62,168 nucleotides of DNA from Dysgonamonadaceae bacterium (GTDB taxonomy: Bacteria; Bacteroidota; Bacteroidia; Bacteroidales; Azobacteroidaceae). Positions 1 to 8,269 of the stretch are shown piece by piece. A program made the translations under genes and the position numbers. Each line of letters starts with the position of its first letter. Position 1 is the stretch's first letter. The DNA lies in assembly GCA_031272075.1 (NCBI GenBank), contig JAISUK010000048.1, positions 1 to 62,168 on the forward strand, in the 5' to 3' direction. The notes under the pieces were generated by a model. The model was not told the DNA's origin and did no database searches. It saw only the letters and a program-made list of their open reading frames with translations.

Positions 1-156
1 AACGCCGTGCCGGATTTTTTCGATATGTCCGTGTTGCAGCAGGCGACTGATATTCATCCGCGAAACGCCCTTCACAAGCGCCTGCGCGAAGGTAAACAGC
101 CCCCACTGATATTTCGTCAGTTCCGAAATGACCTTTATGCCTGATAATGCGTCCAT
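1..156 (-). CDS. AbiEi-type antitoxin, N-terminal part (cut by window edge)
   Basis: The 52 codons present start with ATG at 156 and run off the left edge. The product contains KYQWGLFTFAQALVKGVSR followed by a recognition-helix-like segment and IRHGV. This matches the winged-helix domain found at the N-terminus of AbiEi-family antitoxins and related transcriptional regulators (type IV toxin-antitoxin systems), which bind their own promoter. A nucleotidyltransferase-type AbiEii toxin would be expected just downstream, outside the window. The family call rests on the short N-terminal domain only; a stand-alone regulator with the same fold is possible. Confidence 0.6.
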   Translation of the reverse strand, partial: MDALSGIKVISELTKYQWGLFTFAQALVKGVSRMNISRLLQHGHIEKIRHGV

Positions 157-297
157 AATATTTTTGCTTATTTAGTAACAATATAACGTTACTTTTTCAG
201 TATTTTTTTTGCAAAGGTAATAATTTTTTTGAATAACCGAATAATTCAAATATTTTTTTGTTAAATTTGATTAAATCAATAAATTAAGAAGATTTTT

Positions 298-438
298 TTA
301 TTTCCAATACTCCTCTAACCGGTCTGCCTCTTCAGCGGTAATGTGCATGACGGCGCCGTGTTTGGGGATGAAATTGGTAGCTTTCATTATGCCGTCGTTG
401 AAATGTCCGAGAAAAGAAGGATTAGGTATAATGGACAA
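298..438 (-). pseudogene. C-terminal remnant of an unidentified gene
   Basis: Reading the minus strand to a TAA at 298-300 gives an open stretch ending in GHFNDGIMKATNFIPKHGA and then an acidic tail, VMHITAEEADRLEEYWK. It looks like a genuine protein C-terminus, and similar tails occur on some secreted glycosidase-like proteins. There is no start codon, and the frame passes directly into the repeated 17-bp motif at 432-489. I read it as the broken end of a gene whose body was lost. The family assignment is weak. Confidence 0.3.
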
Positions 439-489
439 AAGTGATGCTATTTTTATAGACCTTTCGTTCAAGTGGACAAAAGTGATGCT
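432..489. repeat. Paired 17-bp direct repeat, possible insertion-sequence end
   Basis: The motif TGGACAAAAGTGATGCT occurs at 432-448 and again at 473-489, 41 bp apart and in the same orientation. Multiple short direct repeats near a terminus are typical of IS21-family ends. Here the pair lies exactly between two broken genes: a C-terminal remnant to the left and a truncated membrane protein to the right. No transposase is present, so this would be a solo end left after deletion. The IS assignment is inference. Confidence 0.4.
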
Positions 490-526
490 GAATTTTTGCT
501 TGAAATTTGGTCGGTCATTTTAGTGG

Positions 527-835
527 TTATATTTTTGCATTGTCAAGCGAAACCATCGCAAATGTGAAAAAGAATGCCTGCGCCGAAGCGATAACCAGCG
601 TTACCATACGGAATAGCATGGCATTGTCGTAAGCAGCGGATGTATTCCGTTCCAAACTTTCCAATATGTTTATCACTCCGAAAAACAAGTATGTAAAAGC
701 CATCGCTTTCGATGCCCTGCGGTAAGCAGCTAATTTCGGATTGTCGTATACGTTCAGGAACAAGTATAACAATCCCAGCGCAAACAAAGCAACTGAAAGT
801 ACCCACAGACTATAAATATAGGCGGTTTCAAACAT
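527..835 (-). pseudogene. Truncated membrane sensor region, probably of an AraC-type regulator
   Basis: From the ATG at 835 the product is 102 residues with about three hydrophobic helices (residues 5-30, 45-60, 78-98) and the segment NVYDNPKLAAYRRASKA. This resembles the N-terminal membrane region of Bacteroidetes helix-turn-helix regulators whose DNA-binding domain follows in the cytoplasm. The frame ends at TAA 527-529, directly beside the repeated motif at 432-489, and no DNA-binding domain is left. An upstream in-frame ATG at 964 would add 43 AT-rich, unlikely residues. It could instead be an intact small membrane protein, but the neighbourhood favours truncation. Confidence 0.45.
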
Positions 836-1118
836 TGTATTAAAAGCGATATTGTTGTATGATCTGTGGCAAAGATAATGATTTTTTTTGTTATTATAGG
901 CAAAATTTATTAAAAATAGAAAAAAAACGGCATGCCTTCTACTCAAACTGATCCGATTTACCATGCCTTCAATAAAGCTCGACAGATAAGACTAAAGTGT
1001 CTGTATTATGAGATATATTGTTTATTATCGTTATAAAAAAGTATATATATGCAGCAATAATTTTCGATTATTTTTATTTTTATAGAATATCGTAAATTAA
1101 AATTGCTATATTTGCAGG

Positions 1119-1219
1119 TGAAACGATCATGATTTTCAAACATCCAAGTTGATGACAATAAAGACATGCGAGTTCCACACGACCTTTTATAAGCAAATTA
1201 TTGACGTATGAAAATACCT
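1119..1219 (+). repeat. Dispersed repeat of about 100 bp, copy A
   Basis: Aligned by eye, this copy matches the reverse complement of 41826-41927 at roughly nine positions in ten, including a shared core CAAACATCCAAGT and the end GACGTATGAAAA. In copy B the final ATG is the start codon of a lipoprotein gene. Here the equivalent ATG at 1208 opens only a four-codon frame. Copy A may be the decayed 5' end of a related gene or a conserved leader element. Confidence 0.75.
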
Positions 1220-1230
1220 TAAATGTGGTA

Positions 1231-1261
1231 TTGTGTAATTTCCGAAATAATTTCATCTTTG
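1231..1261 (+). promoter_or_regulatory. Candidate promoter of the SusC operon
   Basis: TTG at 1231-1233 is followed after 20 bp by CATCTTTG at 1254-1261, one base off the Bacteroidetes -7 consensus TAnnTTTG. The -7 box ends 41 bp before the SusC ATG. Spacing is right but the boxes are imperfect. Confidence 0.4.
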
Positions 1262-1302
1262 TATATGAAAATTAGATATTTATCAATCAATAATAAGTTA
1301 AA

Positions 1303-4300
1303 ATGACAAAAACTGCATTACGTAATTACATTGGATGTTTTTGGGTCGGATTGCTGACGGTTTTCGTTGCATCTGCTCAAAATACAAAAAATGAAAGCAA
1401 CGCCGTGACTGTCGGTGAAAAGCGCCATGTACAAGGCACGGTCACCGATGTTGGCAAAGAACCCCTGTCGGGGGTGAACATCCGTATCAAAGGGAATACG
1501 AAAGGGACAACCACTGATATTAAAGGGCATTACGCGATCGAAATTCCCAATGTGGAAGGACCGATTGAGCTTGTCTTTACCTACATTGGCATGAAGACGG
1601 AAACCGTCAAATGGAACGGCCAGCCGCAACTGGATGTCACGATGAAAGAAGATTCTTACGTCCTGGGGCAAGTAAATGTGGTGGCCGACGGTCTTTTCAC
1701 CCGGCGGCGGGAGAGTTTTACAGGCGCTGCCGCCACTTACACGGCAGATGAACTTAAAGCGGTTGGTAATCAAAATGTTATCAAGAGTCTGAGTAATCTT
1801 GATCCTGCATTTTTGCTCGAAGACAACTACTTGAATGGTTCCGACCCGAATGTGATGAACAATGTCTCAATTCGCGGAAACGCTTCGTTCACAGGCCTGC
1901 AAAGTGAATACGACGGCAATCCCAATGCACCGCTGTTTATTGTCGATGGCTTCGAAGCCGGTCAGCAGGCTGTATTCGACCTTGACATCAACCGTGTGTC
2001 AAGCGTAACGATTTTGAAAGATGCTGCGGCGAAGGCCATTTATGGTTCGAAAGCAGCCAATGGCGTGGTGATTATTGAGACCATCGAGCCGAAAGAAGGC
2101 AGATTGCGCCTCACCTACACCGGCGACGTTGATGTGGAAGCGCCCGACTTGACGAGCTACGACCTGTGTAATGCAGCCGAAAAACTACAGGTGGAATGGA
2201 ATGCAGGGCGTTACACTGCCGCTTCTCCATCTTTTTCCCAGCGCTTGCTTGAGCAGTACAACGAGCTGAAACGCAACGTCGCCGAAGGAGTGGATACCTA
2301 CTGGTTGTCGAAACCGCTTCGCACCGGCATCGGGCAAAAACATACGCTATATATGGAAGGCGGCGACGAACACATGCGTTACAGCGCTTCGCTGGGTTAC
2401 AACCAGACAACAGGTGTGATGAAGGGGTCAGACCGGCGCACGATCTCAGGAAACATCAAACTTTCGTATCGCTACAAAGACTTGCTGTTTCGCAACTCGC
2501 TAACTATCAATTCCAATAAAGCCACCGACTCGCCTTACGGCTCTTTCTCGGAATATGTGGCGTTGAATCCTTATTACACCCCTTACGACGAAAACGGCAA
2601 CTTGAGGAAGATTCTCGGATACTATCTCTATCCCTCGTCGGGATCTTCTCCTTATTATTACTACAATCCTCTTTATAATGCTTCTATCGGCACCAAGAAT
2701 TTCTCTACTTACGACGAATATACGGAGAATTTTTACATCGAATGGCGCGTGAGGCCATCATTTCGCCTGACAGGGCGGGTGGGGTATACGCATCGCAGCG
2801 ATTCGCGCGAAGACTTCTATCCGGGCGATCATACGATGTACGCCGAATGGACAGGCGACAACTACTTCAAGCGCGGATCGTATTCCATCAACGATGGCCT
2901 GTCGGAGAGTTTTTCGGCAGACATCACCGCCAACTATACCGGTCAATTTGGCCGGCATTTGTTGCTGGGCAACGCGGCTTGGAGTTTAAATTCCGCTACC
3001 GGCGATTCGCACGGGATGACCGCGTGGGGCTTTCTAAATAACCACGTCGATCATATCGCTTTTGCCAAACAGTATGCCGAAAACGGCAAACCCTCCGGCA
3101 GCGAATCGACCACCCGCAGCATCGGACTGACGGGAATGGTGAACTATTCGTATGCCGACCGTTATCTGGCTGACCTTTCGCTCCGATTCAACGGATCGTC
3201 GGTCTTCGGATCCGACAATCGCTGGGGAACCTTCTGGTCGGCAGGTCTTGGCTGGAATGTCCACAAAGAGCAATTTGTACAGGATTGGGGATTCGTCGAT
3301 CTGTTCAAAATACGCGGATCTTACGGTTTGACCGGCAGCCAGAACTTCAACCCTTATCAGGCGAAAGCGACTTACAAATTTTACGACAGCGTGGTATATG
3401 ACAACATTGTAGGTTCCTATCTCATGGCGATGGCGAACGACCGCTTGAAATGGCAGCAGACAGCCGATCTGAATATGGGGTTCGACTTGCAGCTGTTCAA
3501 ACAGCTGAATCTCCGTTTTGACGCCTACAACAGCACGACAAAAGACGCCCTTTTGAGCATGACTTTGCCTACTTCGACGGGTTTTAGCGCTTACTCCGAA
3601 AATCTGGGGAATGTGAAAAATCGCGGTTTTGAAACCACGTTCAACTGGCGTTTCTACCGCAAGGAAACATCGTATGCTTCGGTATTTTTCTCCGTAGGAC
3701 ACAACGAAAACAAGGTGGTCAAGATCAACGACGCTTTGAAGGCTTTCAACGACAGTCAGGACAGTCAGGCCACCACTGCGCCGGTGATTCGTTACGAGGA
3801 AGGACAGTCGATGACGGCTATCTGGGCTGTACAATCGCTTGGCATTGACCCGGTTACCGGTCGAGAACTCTACCTGAAAAAAGACGGCGTAACGACAACC
3901 TATACTTGGAGCGCCGACGACTACATTGTGGCCGGCGACAGCAATCCGAAGTATCACGGCACCTTCGGACTGAGCGGTGAACATCGCGGCTTGGGCTTCA
4001 CCTGCACCTTCGGTTATCGGTTTGGCGGCGATTATTACAATCAGACGCTGGTTGACCGCGTGGAGAACGTGAATGTCGCCCGTAATGTTGATCGGCGGGT
4101 GCTGAACGATACATGGAATACGGTGGGAGACATCGCAACCTTCAAAAAGATTACAGCGACGCCTTCCAGCACCTACGCTACGACGCGCTTCATCGAGAAG
4201 AACCGCGAACTTACCGGCTCTTCTTTCTCTTGTTACTACGATTTCAAAAACCATCAATGGCTGAAAAAACTCTATACGGAGCGCCTGAAACTGTCGTTCT

Positions 4301-4401
4301 ACATGAATGACCTTTTCCGCATCTCCAGTGTGAAGACGGAAAGAGGATTGAACTACCCGTATGCACATTCGTTTTCTTTCTCACTTTCAGCTACTTTTTA
4401 A
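1303..4401 (+). CDS. SusC/RagA-family TonB-dependent outer-membrane transporter
   Basis: This 1032-residue protein would form the gated beta-barrel that imports a nutrient captured by its SusD partner, powered by TonB. A signal peptide covers about residues 1-26. Residues 43-120 form a carboxypeptidase-regulatory-like domain (VQGTVTDVGKEPLSGVNI). A plug domain follows to about 255 with the family hallmark PLFIVDGFE and ILKDAAAKAIYGSKAANGV. The rest is the barrel, ending in the aromatic SLSATF. Length is typical. It is the first gene of a tight operon, 8 bp before SusD. There are no glycosidases or other degradative enzymes next to it, so the substrate cannot be told from context. Confidence 0.95.
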   Translation: MTKTALRNYIGCFWVGLLTVFVASAQNTKNESNAVTVGEKRHVQGTVTDVGKEPLSGVNIRIKGNTKGTTTDIKGHYAIEIPNVEGPIELVFTYIGMKTETVKWNGQPQLDVTMKEDSYVLGQVNVVADGLFTRRRESFTGAAATYTADELKAVGNQNVIKSLSNLDPAFLLEDNYLNGSDPNVMNNVSIRGNASFTGLQSEYDGNPNAPLFIVDGFEAGQQAVFDLDINRVSSVTILKDAAAKAIYGSKAANGVVIIETIEPKEGRLRLTYTGDVDVEAPDLTSYDLCNAAEKLQVEWNAGRYTAASPSFSQRLLEQYNELKRNVAEGVDTYWLSKPLRTGIGQKHTLYMEGGDEHMRYSASLGYNQTTGVMKGSDRRTISGNIKLSYRYKDLLFRNSLTINSNKATDSPYGSFSEYVALNPYYTPYDENGNLRKILGYYLYPSSGSSPYYYYNPLYNASIGTKNFSTYDEYTENFYIEWRVRPSFRLTGRVGYTHRSDSREDFYPGDHTMYAEWTGDNYFKRGSYSINDGLSESFSADITANYTGQFGRHLLLGNAAWSLNSATGDSHGMTAWGFLNNHVDHIAFAKQYAENGKPSGSESTTRSIGLTGMVNYSYADRYLADLSLRFNGSSVFGSDNRWGTFWSAGLGWNVHKEQFVQDWGFVDLFKIRGSYGLTGSQNFNPYQAKATYKFYDSVVYDNIVGSYLMAMANDRLKWQQTADLNMGFDLQLFKQLNLRFDAYNSTTKDALLSMTLPTSTGFSAYSENLGNVKNRGFETTFNWRFYRKETSYASVFFSVGHNENKVVKINDALKAFNDSQDSQATTAPVIRYEEGQSMTAIWAVQSLGIDPVTGRELYLKKDGVTTTYTWSADDYIVAGDSNPKYHGTFGLSGEHRGLGFTCTFGYRFGGDYYNQTLVDRVENVNVARNVDRRVLNDTWNTVGDIATFKKITATPSSTYATTRFIEKNRELTGSSFSCYYDFKNHQWLKKLYTERLKLSFYMNDLFRISSVKTERGLNYPYAHSFSFSLSATF

Positions 4402-4409
4402 TACTTACA

Positions 4410-5882
4410 ATGATGAAACATATCAAAAATATTTTCAACAACACAGCAGCACTACTTATTGTGCTTGCTGCACTTGCCTCGTGCAACGACTGGCTCGACG
4501 TCCAGCCGCGTTCGCAGGTAGAAGACAAGGAACTGTTTCTCACCGAGGCAGGCTTTAAAGAAGCGCTTGCAGGCGTATATTCGTCAATGGTGAGTGAAGC
4601 CACTTACACTCGGCAGATGCTGTTTGGCGCCATGAGCGTCCTGGCGCAGGAATGGGACAACTTCCCTTCGTCGGAATTCACCGACCTGGCGCAATACAAA
4701 TATACTGCGGCGACGCCCACCTCCATCATTTCCGGCATTTGGTCGGGGCTGTACAACTCGATTGCGAATGTGAACAACATTATCAACAATATCGACGACC
4801 GGAAGGAGCTCTTTACGCACAACAACTACAGCATCATCAAGGGCGAAGCGCTTGCATTGCGCGCCTTCCTGCACTTTGACCTGCTCAGGTGTTTTGGCAT
4901 GAGTTACGCGCAAAATGCAGACATGCTTGCTATTCCCTACTGTACAGAGCTTACTTATCGCGTCTTTCCGCAGCTCACCGTGCGTGAGGTGGCGGCCAAG
5001 GTCGAGGCCGACCTATTGGCAGCCGAAGCATTGTTGAAGATCGATCCCATCTATACCGGTGAAATCGTTACGGAGCTTGATGACTACGGTTATCTGATCA
5101 ACCGGCGCGTGCATCTCAACTATTATGCAGTGAAAGGCTTGGAAGCGCGGCTTTATATGTGGACACACGACTACGCTAAGGCTCAACAGTGCGCTACAGA
5201 AGTTACAGCATCCAAAGTCTTCGTCTGGGCGACCGGCAACGATATGATGAAAGGCTACGACAACTCTTTCGTCCACGAACAGCTCTTTGCGCTGAACAAC
5301 GTGAACATGAGTACTCTGGCAGATACCTACTTCAACGAGGACAACAACTCGCGGAGTTTCTCATTGGATGCGCCGTCGTTGCTCGATTATTTCGATAGCA
5401 ATACTTCCGACTATCGCTACCTCTACCAGTACATTCCCGGAAGCCGCAGCGAATATGTTACCTACCGATATCTCACGAAGTACAATCCTTCGGAAGTAGC
5501 GAGCGACCCCTACCTGTCGCAACGCAATGAGGACGCTTCTTTCTATACCGACAAGATGCCGCTCATCCGCCTCAGCGAAATGTACCTCATTCTGGCAGAA
5601 TGTGAATACCGCAGCAACGGCAGCGGATTGGCCTCATTGAATGTGCTTCGCACAGCGCGCAACATCAATGCGCTCGCCACAGAACCCGTCGATTTCTACG
5701 AGGAACTGATCCGCGAATATCGTCGTGAGCTTATCGGCGAAGGACAGCTGTTTTTCCTCTACAAACGCCTCAACCGTGCTACGGTGATCGGCACCACAGT
5801 GGATGTAATCGCCGAAAAAGGCTATACCTTCCCCCTTCCTGTGTCGGAAACCGAGGCTGCACAACGTGAAAACAATCGCTAA
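4410..5882 (+). CDS. SusD/RagB-family nutrient-binding outer-membrane lipoprotein
   Basis: The 490-residue product carries a lipoprotein signal with the lipid-attachment cysteine at residue 25 (LAALASCND), then the typical SusD opening (WLDVQPRSQVEDKELFLTEA). Family features include an all-helical TPR-rich core and the C-terminal segment MPLIRLSEMYLILAE and EYRRELIGEGQLFFLYKR. It would sit on the cell surface as the lid of the adjacent SusC barrel and bind the substrate. The start could equally be the second methionine. It overlaps the longest frame of the next gene, but the preferred start there lies 10 bp downstream. Confidence 0.95.
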   Translation: MMKHIKNIFNNTAALLIVLAALASCNDWLDVQPRSQVEDKELFLTEAGFKEALAGVYSSMVSEATYTRQMLFGAMSVLAQEWDNFPSSEFTDLAQYKYTAATPTSIISGIWSGLYNSIANVNNIINNIDDRKELFTHNNYSIIKGEALALRAFLHFDLLRCFGMSYAQNADMLAIPYCTELTYRVFPQLTVREVAAKVEADLLAAEALLKIDPIYTGEIVTELDDYGYLINRRVHLNYYAVKGLEARLYMWTHDYAKAQQCATEVTASKVFVWATGNDMMKGYDNSFVHEQLFALNNVNMSTLADTYFNEDNNSRSFSLDAPSLLDYFDSNTSDYRYLYQYIPGSRSEYVTYRYLTKYNPSEVASDPYLSQRNEDASFYTDKMPLIRLSEMYLILAECEYRSNGSGLASLNVLRTARNINALATEPVDFYEELIREYRRELIGEGQLFFLYKRLNRATVIGTTVDVIAEKGYTFPLPVSETEAAQRENNR

Positions 5883-5892
5883 AATTTATAAT

Positions 5893-6666
5893 ATGAAGAC
5901 AACAATCATAACATACCTCGCAATGCTGACCATGCTTTTTGTGGTGAGTAGTTGCAGTAAAAACGAGACGCCGGTGTTCGACAGCAACTATTCGGCGCTG
6001 AATATCTGGTTTGGAACGGCTTCGGTAACGCTCGACAGCGCTACCTACAACTATTCCTACTCGCTGGAACGCGATTCGCTCATGTTTCAGGCGCGGGTGA
6101 TCGGCCTACCGGTAGATTACGACCGTACTTTTTCCCTTGAAACCATTGACGGCGACATCGGCGAGGCCGACGGGAGCTACGAGACCCTGACATACACTAT
6201 TCCCGCAGGAGAGACAAGCCGCGAGTTTGCTATCTATTTCAACACGTCTAAATTAAAAGACAGTCAAGCGTTTACCACAAGGGATGGCCACCTTACGTTT
6301 CAGATGTCAACCAATGACGAGTTTGCCGCTGGCGCCAATAACATGCGCTATCTGCGCATTGTGCTGAAAAACTACCTCGCCAAGCCCGCCGAATGGGACA
6401 CTGCCCCCAGCGGATACCGTGCGTTGTCGTACTATTTTGGCGCCTACAGCAAGGTAAAATATTCGTTTATGATCCAGATTATGGGACTGGTGGATTTTCA
6501 TATCTCGACTGCTACCGCCTTCATTGGCTACAATGTAGAAACCAACACCATGTCTACTGCTTATGCAGCCTACATGCTCACACGCCTGAAGGTTGCGCTC
6601 GAAGAATATAACGCATCGCACAACACGCCGCTCACCGACGAAACGGGCAGCGCTGTAGTGTTCTAA
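5893..6666 (+). CDS. DUF4843 family lipoprotein
   Basis: I chose the ATG at 5893, which gives a clean lipoprotein signal (lipid cysteine at residue 21, FVVSSCSKN). The alternative ATG at 5866 lies inside SusD and adds a poor leader. The mature part is beta-rich, with segments such as TIPAGETSREFAIYF resembling a Calx-beta or fibronectin-like fold, as in DUF4843 proteins. These are commonly encoded directly after SusC/SusD together with PKD-like lipoproteins, as here. It is probably an accessory surface lipoprotein of the uptake complex. Its biochemical role is unknown. Confidence 0.8.
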   Translation: MKTTIITYLAMLTMLFVVSSCSKNETPVFDSNYSALNIWFGTASVTLDSATYNYSYSLERDSLMFQARVIGLPVDYDRTFSLETIDGDIGEADGSYETLTYTIPAGETSREFAIYFNTSKLKDSQAFTTRDGHLTFQMSTNDEFAAGANNMRYLRIVLKNYLAKPAEWDTAPSGYRALSYYFGAYSKVKYSFMIQIMGLVDFHISTATAFIGYNVETNTMSTAYAAYMLTRLKVALEEYNASHNTPLTDETGSAVVF

Positions 6667-6678
6667 CAGTATATCATT

Positions 6679-8253
6679 ATGAAAAAGAAGTTTTTACATA
6701 TCGCTATCGTCGCCATTGTGGCGGCTATCGGCACAGCATTGCCGACCTCGTGCTATGAGGACAAAGGCAACTACACCTATCATGAGCTTGACGAAGTGGT
6801 GATTGACACCGCAAACCTGGGCATCCAGACGGCTTACGTGGTATCGCGCTACGACACTATCGAAATCAGTCCTAAAATCTATTTCAACGGGCATTTGGTC
6901 GCTAATGAAGCCGATGCTCCCTCTCTGAGCTATGTGTGGACACTTTATATCGCTACCACCAGCGCCAACTCCGATTACAAGGTGGATACGCTGGGAACAT
7001 CGCTCCACCTGAAAGAAGCCATCAAACGAGGAGCAGGCTCCTATTATGTATTGCTTACCGTGACCAACAGCAACGACGGCACGCAACAATACTTTAAAGT
7101 GTCGTGCAGCATCGAAGAATCGATCACTGCCGGCTGGATGATGCTCTACGAAACAGCCAATGACCCTACGCGCTCGGACGTGGGACTTGTCGTCAACCCG
7201 TGGGTGAAAAAGAACATCATCAAAAACCGTGAGTTCTTCGACCTTTACCGTTCGTCGAATGGCGAGTCCCTGCAAGGCGCACCCGTGCGCATCCTGCACA
7301 CCACCATCGGACTGAGCGCCGACGAAGTGGTCATTGTTACCGACCGCGATATGGTGGGCGTAAACGTCGGCACTTTCGAGAAGATCATCAACTTTGGAGA
7401 GTTCTTCTATTCAGCTCCGGCCGTGTGCGCTCCTACATTTTACGGCACAGGCACTGTCAGTGGACGCTTGGAGGTGATCATCAACGACAACAAAGTGCAT
7501 TTCGTTTCGCACAACGCGCTCTCCCGCACCACTTTCTTCGGCATCCCGATAGGCGGTGATTACGGCACGCTCGCGCCTTGGGCCAGCGACACGCACGCCG
7601 CTGCTTTCGCTGCCGTAGTTTACGACCAGACAGCCGGGCGTTTTCTCTATCTCACCAGCACTGCCGTCAAGTTGGCCAACTTTGCGCCACAGGTTGACAC
7701 CGCACCCTTCGACGTGAACAATGTAGGAGCCGAACTTGTTATGGGAGACTGGGGAATGACCTATCACGACCGACTGATCTTCCGCAGCGGCAGCAATTAC
7801 TATCTGGGTGTGGCAAACTTCTATTCCGCAACCGCCACCACCAACAATGTGGGGCAAGGATGGTACGACATCACCGCATCGCCCGGCATCGCTCAGGCCA
7901 CCACTATGGCGGCAGCATTCTCCGGCATATATGTGCTCTACGGCTCAGGCTCAAATGTTTACAACCTGAAGTACGCTTCTTCCACCACGGCCGACGTGCT
8001 CTGGACAGCGCCCGCCGGTGAAGAAGTAACCTGCGTACGCCTGCAAAAATTTTACTTCACGACCTTGCAGACTGCCATGCTCCCCAACGCGCAAAAGGTG
8101 ATGCACGTCGCCACCTGGAACGAGAGCAGGAAAGAGGGCAAACTCTACCAGTTTGAGGTTAATCCTGCCAGTGGTGAAATCGTGAGTTTGCTCTACGAAT
8201 ACACCGTACCCGGCAAAATACGCGATATGGCTTGGAAAAAAGCAGTAGAATAA
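6679..8253 (+). CDS. PKD-like family surface lipoprotein
   Basis: This 524-residue protein begins with a lipoprotein signal (lipid cysteine at residue 25, ALPTSCYEDKGNY). The CYEDKGNYTYHELDEV opening is characteristic of the PKD-like lipoproteins found in SusCD-DUF4843 operons. The first ~130 residues look like an Ig/PKD-type domain. The remainder shows repeated short blade-like segments that may form a propeller. It lies 12 bp after the DUF4843 gene and 16 bp before the thioredoxin-like gene, so one transcript is likely. It is probably a surface-exposed accessory binding protein; its ligand is unknown. Confidence 0.8.
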   Translation: MKKKFLHIAIVAIVAAIGTALPTSCYEDKGNYTYHELDEVVIDTANLGIQTAYVVSRYDTIEISPKIYFNGHLVANEADAPSLSYVWTLYIATTSANSDYKVDTLGTSLHLKEAIKRGAGSYYVLLTVTNSNDGTQQYFKVSCSIEESITAGWMMLYETANDPTRSDVGLVVNPWVKKNIIKNREFFDLYRSSNGESLQGAPVRILHTTIGLSADEVVIVTDRDMVGVNVGTFEKIINFGEFFYSAPAVCAPTFYGTGTVSGRLEVIINDNKVHFVSHNALSRTTFFGIPIGGDYGTLAPWASDTHAAAFAAVVYDQTAGRFLYLTSTAVKLANFAPQVDTAPFDVNNVGAELVMGDWGMTYHDRLIFRSGSNYYLGVANFYSATATTNNVGQGWYDITASPGIAQATTMAAAFSGIYVLYGSGSNVYNLKYASSTTADVLWTAPAGEEVTCVRLQKFYFTTLQTAMLPNAQKVMHVATWNESRKEGKLYQFEVNPASGEIVSLLYEYTVPGKIRDMAWKKAVE

Positions 8254-8269
8254 TTCAAATATAGAAAAA

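Larger units (their letters stand above)
836..1302. other. Intergenic leader of the SusC operon
   Basis: This AT-rich stretch contains no convincing gene. It holds one copy of a roughly 100-bp repeat (1119-1219) shared with the region at 41826-41927, a -7-like TATATTTG at 1107-1114, and a better-spaced promoter candidate at 1231-1261. Confidence 0.6.

Noticed and set aside
341-523. 60-residue plus-strand frame
   Set aside because: It is antisense to the better-looking C-terminal remnant and crosses the repeated 17-bp motif.
3034-4368. 444-residue minus-strand frame opposite SusC
   Set aside because: It is a mirror of the strongly supported SusC gene; composition is rich in Arg, His and Val with no recognisable domain.
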